From assembly GCA_022360335.1 (NCBI GenBank), contig JAKSCZ010000052.1:1-7506 (forward strand): a stretch of DNA of 7,506 bases, read 5' to 3'. The notes beneath the pieces were generated by a model. The model did no database searches, was not told the DNA's origin, and worked only from the letters and a program-made list of their open reading frames with translations. A program made the translations under genes and the position numbers. The number at the start of each line of letters is the position of its first letter. The first letter of the stretch is position 1. The stretch is from Pseudomonadota bacterium (GTDB taxonomy: Bacteria > Pseudomonadota > Gammaproteobacteria > Steroidobacterales > Woeseiaceae). Positions 5,884 to 7,506 of this stretch are shown in pieces.

Positions 5884-6413
5884 TGGCCGGTCCCTCCGCC
5901 GGTCATGCGTGCGGCGAACTCGCGCTGCCAGATGTCCGCATCGAGCGGTCCGAGGTGCTTGTAGACGACGGTACCCTCCGGATCGACGAGAAAGGTCTCG
6001 GGCGCCCCGTAGACGCCCCAGTCGATGCCGACCCGGCCGTCTGCGTCGTACGCCGAGGCGACGTAAGGATCGCCGAGCTCGCCGAGCCAGCGAATCGCGT
6101 CGGGGCGCGAATCGCGCCAGTTGAGGCCGTAGATCGGGATCGTATCGTTTGCCGACAAGGCCATCAGGAAACCGTGCTCGGCGCGGCACATGACGCACCA
6201 GGTCGCCCACACGTTGACGATCGAGTACTTGCCCGCGAGATGCTGCGTGCCGATCGTGACCTCGGGATTCTTCAGGGTCGGCAGCTCGAACTGCGGCGCG
6301 GGCTTGCCGATGAACGGCGACGGCAGCGCGCGCGGGTCGCCGTGGCGCAGCCCCATGACGAGGAACGCGACGAGCCCGACGACGAGGACGAGCGGCCAGA
6401 GGAAACGGTTCAT
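5880..6413 (-). CDS. ccmG: Cytochrome c biogenesis thioredoxin CcmG (DsbE)
   Basis: 177 residues. The ATG at 6413 overlaps the ccmF stop in an ATGA. One N-terminal membrane anchor (about 4-21) is followed by a periplasmic thioredoxin domain. Seen: IVNVWATWCVMCRAEHGF (65-82) with the active-site Cys73 and Cys76, YGLNWRDSRPDAIRWLGELGDPY (95-117) and GVYGAPETFLVDPEG (133-147) with cis-Pro138, all hallmarks of the DsbE subgroup. Known role: receives electrons from DsbD/CcdA and keeps apocytochrome c or CcmH cysteines reduced. The CXXC dipeptide is Val-Met, rather than Pro-Thr as in E. coli or Val-Ala in some pseudomonads, which could shift the redox potential slightly. It is followed by ccmH with a 4-base overlap. 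Confidence 0.95.
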   Translation of the reverse strand: MNRFLWPLVLVVGLVAFLVMGLRHGDPRALPSPFIGKPAPQFELPTLKNPEVTIGTQHLAGKYSIVNVWATWCVMCRAEHGFLMALSANDTIPIYGLNWRDSRPDAIRWLGELGDPYVASAYDADGRVGIDWGVYGAPETFLVDPEGTVVYKHLGPLDADIWQREFAARMTGGGTGQ

Positions 6414-7506
6414 GCCGCGGCCTCCGCCGCGCCCGACGCGGTCTCCTGCGTCTCGCGTACGCTCACGCGGTAGCGGCGGTCGCTGATCGCGACGAGGCCG
6501 CCGAGCGCCATGATCAGCGCGCCGAGCCAGATGAGCCGGATCAGCGGCTTGTACTGCACGCGCACGCTCCAGGCGCCATCGCCGAGATGGTCGCCGAGTG
6601 CGACGAACAGGTCCTTGTCGAGGCCCGCGTGGATGCCGGCCTCGGTCATCGGACTCTGCTGCACGAGGTACTGGCGCTTCTGCGGGCGTACCGTCGCCAC
6701 GTATTCGCCGTCGTCGCGAATTTCGATCTCTGCCTCGAGCGCCGAGTAGTTCGGGCCCTGGACGTCGCGCAGTTCCTTCATCTCGAACTCGTAACCGGCG
6801 ACCTCGATCGACTGCCCCACCTGCAACGCGCGGTCCGATTCGACGCCGAACGCCGAGACGATCGTCACGCCGAGGACGAACAGGCCCATGCCGAAGTGAG
6901 CGACGCACATGCCGAGCGCGCCGCGCGTGATGCCGGAGGCGCCCTTGTCGCGGCGCAGCGATCGCGCGACCGGCAGCAGCGACAGGACCACGACCCAGAC
7001 GGCCGCCGCGCAGCCGACGACGAGCAGGATGCTGACGCGGCCGTAGACCAGCAGCGGAATCAAGACGCCGAGCAGGAGTGCGGCGATCGCCGGGACACGC
7101 AACTGCCTGACCCACGACGTCGCAGCCTGTCTGCGCCAGGCCGCGTGCATGCCCATGCCGAGCAGGATCACGAGCGGAATCGTCGGCACCAGGAACGCGA
7201 CGTTGAACCACGGCGGGCCGATCGAGATCTTGCCGCCCGTCAACATCTCGACGACCAGCGGCGACAGGGTGCCGATCAGGACCAGCGCCGTCGCGACGAC
7301 GAGCAAGACGTTGTTGAGCAGCAGGAAGGTCTCTCTCGACAGCAGCGCAAAGCCGGCGTCGGAATCGAGCGACGGCGCCCGCCACGCGTAGAGTGTCAGC
7401 GCACCGCCGACGACGACCGCGAGAAACGCGAGGATGAAGAAACCGCGCGTCGGGTCGGTCGCGAAGGCGTGCACGGAGACGATGATGCCCGAGCGCACGA
7501 GGAACG
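6410..7506 (-). CDS. ccmF: Cytochrome c haem lyase subunit CcmF, N-terminal part beyond window
   Basis: The frame is open to the right edge and gives the last 365 residues of a protein normally about 650 long; the WWD haem-handling domain lies outside. The visible part begins with FLVRSGIIVSVHAFATDPTRGFF, a highly conserved CcmF stretch carrying a haem-ligand histidine. Further helices follow: FFILAFLAVVVGGALTLYAW, ETFLLLNNVLLVVATALVLIG, NVAFLVPTIPLVILLGMGMH, a pair near 7010-7100, CVAHFGMGLFVLGVTIVSAF with another conserved histidine, and a last helix LIWLGALIMALGGLVAISDR. A periplasmic loop before the last helix holds VRPQKRQYLVQQSPMTEAGIH, typical of the family. Known role: inner-membrane haem-ligation subunit that takes haem from CcmE and attaches it to apocytochrome c. 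It overlaps ccmG by 4 bases. Confidence 0.95.
   Translation of the reverse strand, partial: FLVRSGIIVSVHAFATDPTRGFFILAFLAVVVGGALTLYAWRAPSLDSDAGFALLSRETFLLLNNVLLVVATALVLIGTLSPLVVEMLTGGKISIGPPWFNVAFLVPTIPLVILLGMGMHAAWRRQAATSWVRQLRVPAIAALLLGVLIPLLVYGRVSILLVVGCAAAVWVVVLSLLPVARSLRRDKGASGITRGALGMCVAHFGMGLFVLGVTIVSAFGVESDRALQVGQSIEVAGYEFEMKELRDVQGPNYSALEAEIEIRDDGEYVATVRPQKRQYLVQQSPMTEAGIHAGLDKDLFVALGDHLGDGAWSVRVQYKPLIRLIWLGALIMALGGLVAISDRRYRVSVRETQETASGAAEAAA

Noticed and set aside
1..7506. CRISPR array, insertion sequence, tRNA or rRNA
   Set aside because: No regularly spaced direct repeats, transposase, terminal inverted repeats or RNA gene signatures were seen on either strand.

Overview
The window is a compact, high-GC stretch of ordinary bacterial chromosome. 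Gene content points to a Gammaproteobacterium: a System I cytochrome c maturation operon with the order ccmF-G-H-I and separate ccmH and ccmI, plus a proteobacterial PLP decarboxylase and CrcB. I cannot name the genus. No rRNA, tRNA, insertion sequence, phage gene or CRISPR array is visible, and almost every base is coding.

Right part (about 7506 down to 4410, minus strand): the 3' end of the cytochrome c maturation operon. It holds ccmF (cut by the window edge), ccmG/dsbE, ccmH and ccmI, joined by 4-base start/stop overlaps (ATGA, GTGA) or a 4-base gap. CcmG and CcmH reduce the haem-binding cysteines of apocytochrome c, CcmI binds and delivers the apoprotein, and CcmF ligates haem. The run ends in a probable intrinsic terminator that overlaps the ccmI stop codon.

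Middle (4366 down to 2988, minus strand): a two-gene unit, an FMN-dependent nitronate monooxygenase followed by a crcB/Fluc-type fluoride channel whose GTG start lies 2 bases after the upstream stop. Both phenylalanines of the usual Fluc 'Phe box' appear to be replaced.

Left part: a plus-strand group II PLP-dependent decarboxylase (1682-3019) converges on crcB with a 32-base tail-to-tail coding overlap. It diverges from a minus-strand integral-membrane di-iron hydroxylase (1633-362) that closely resembles animal alkylglycerol monooxygenase (AGMO). The 48-base divergent gap carries a 21-base near-perfect dyad, a good operator candidate. Four bases after the hydroxylase stop begins a Rid (YjgF/UK114) family gene, cut by the window edge, that lacks the catalytic arginine of RidA. 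The hydroxylase/Rid junction is an AT-rich island in otherwise GC-rich DNA.

I do not see a clearly new multi-gene system. The most interesting items are the bacterial AGMO-like gene with its dyad and neighbours, the non-canonical CrcB and Rid residues, and the AT-rich junction.
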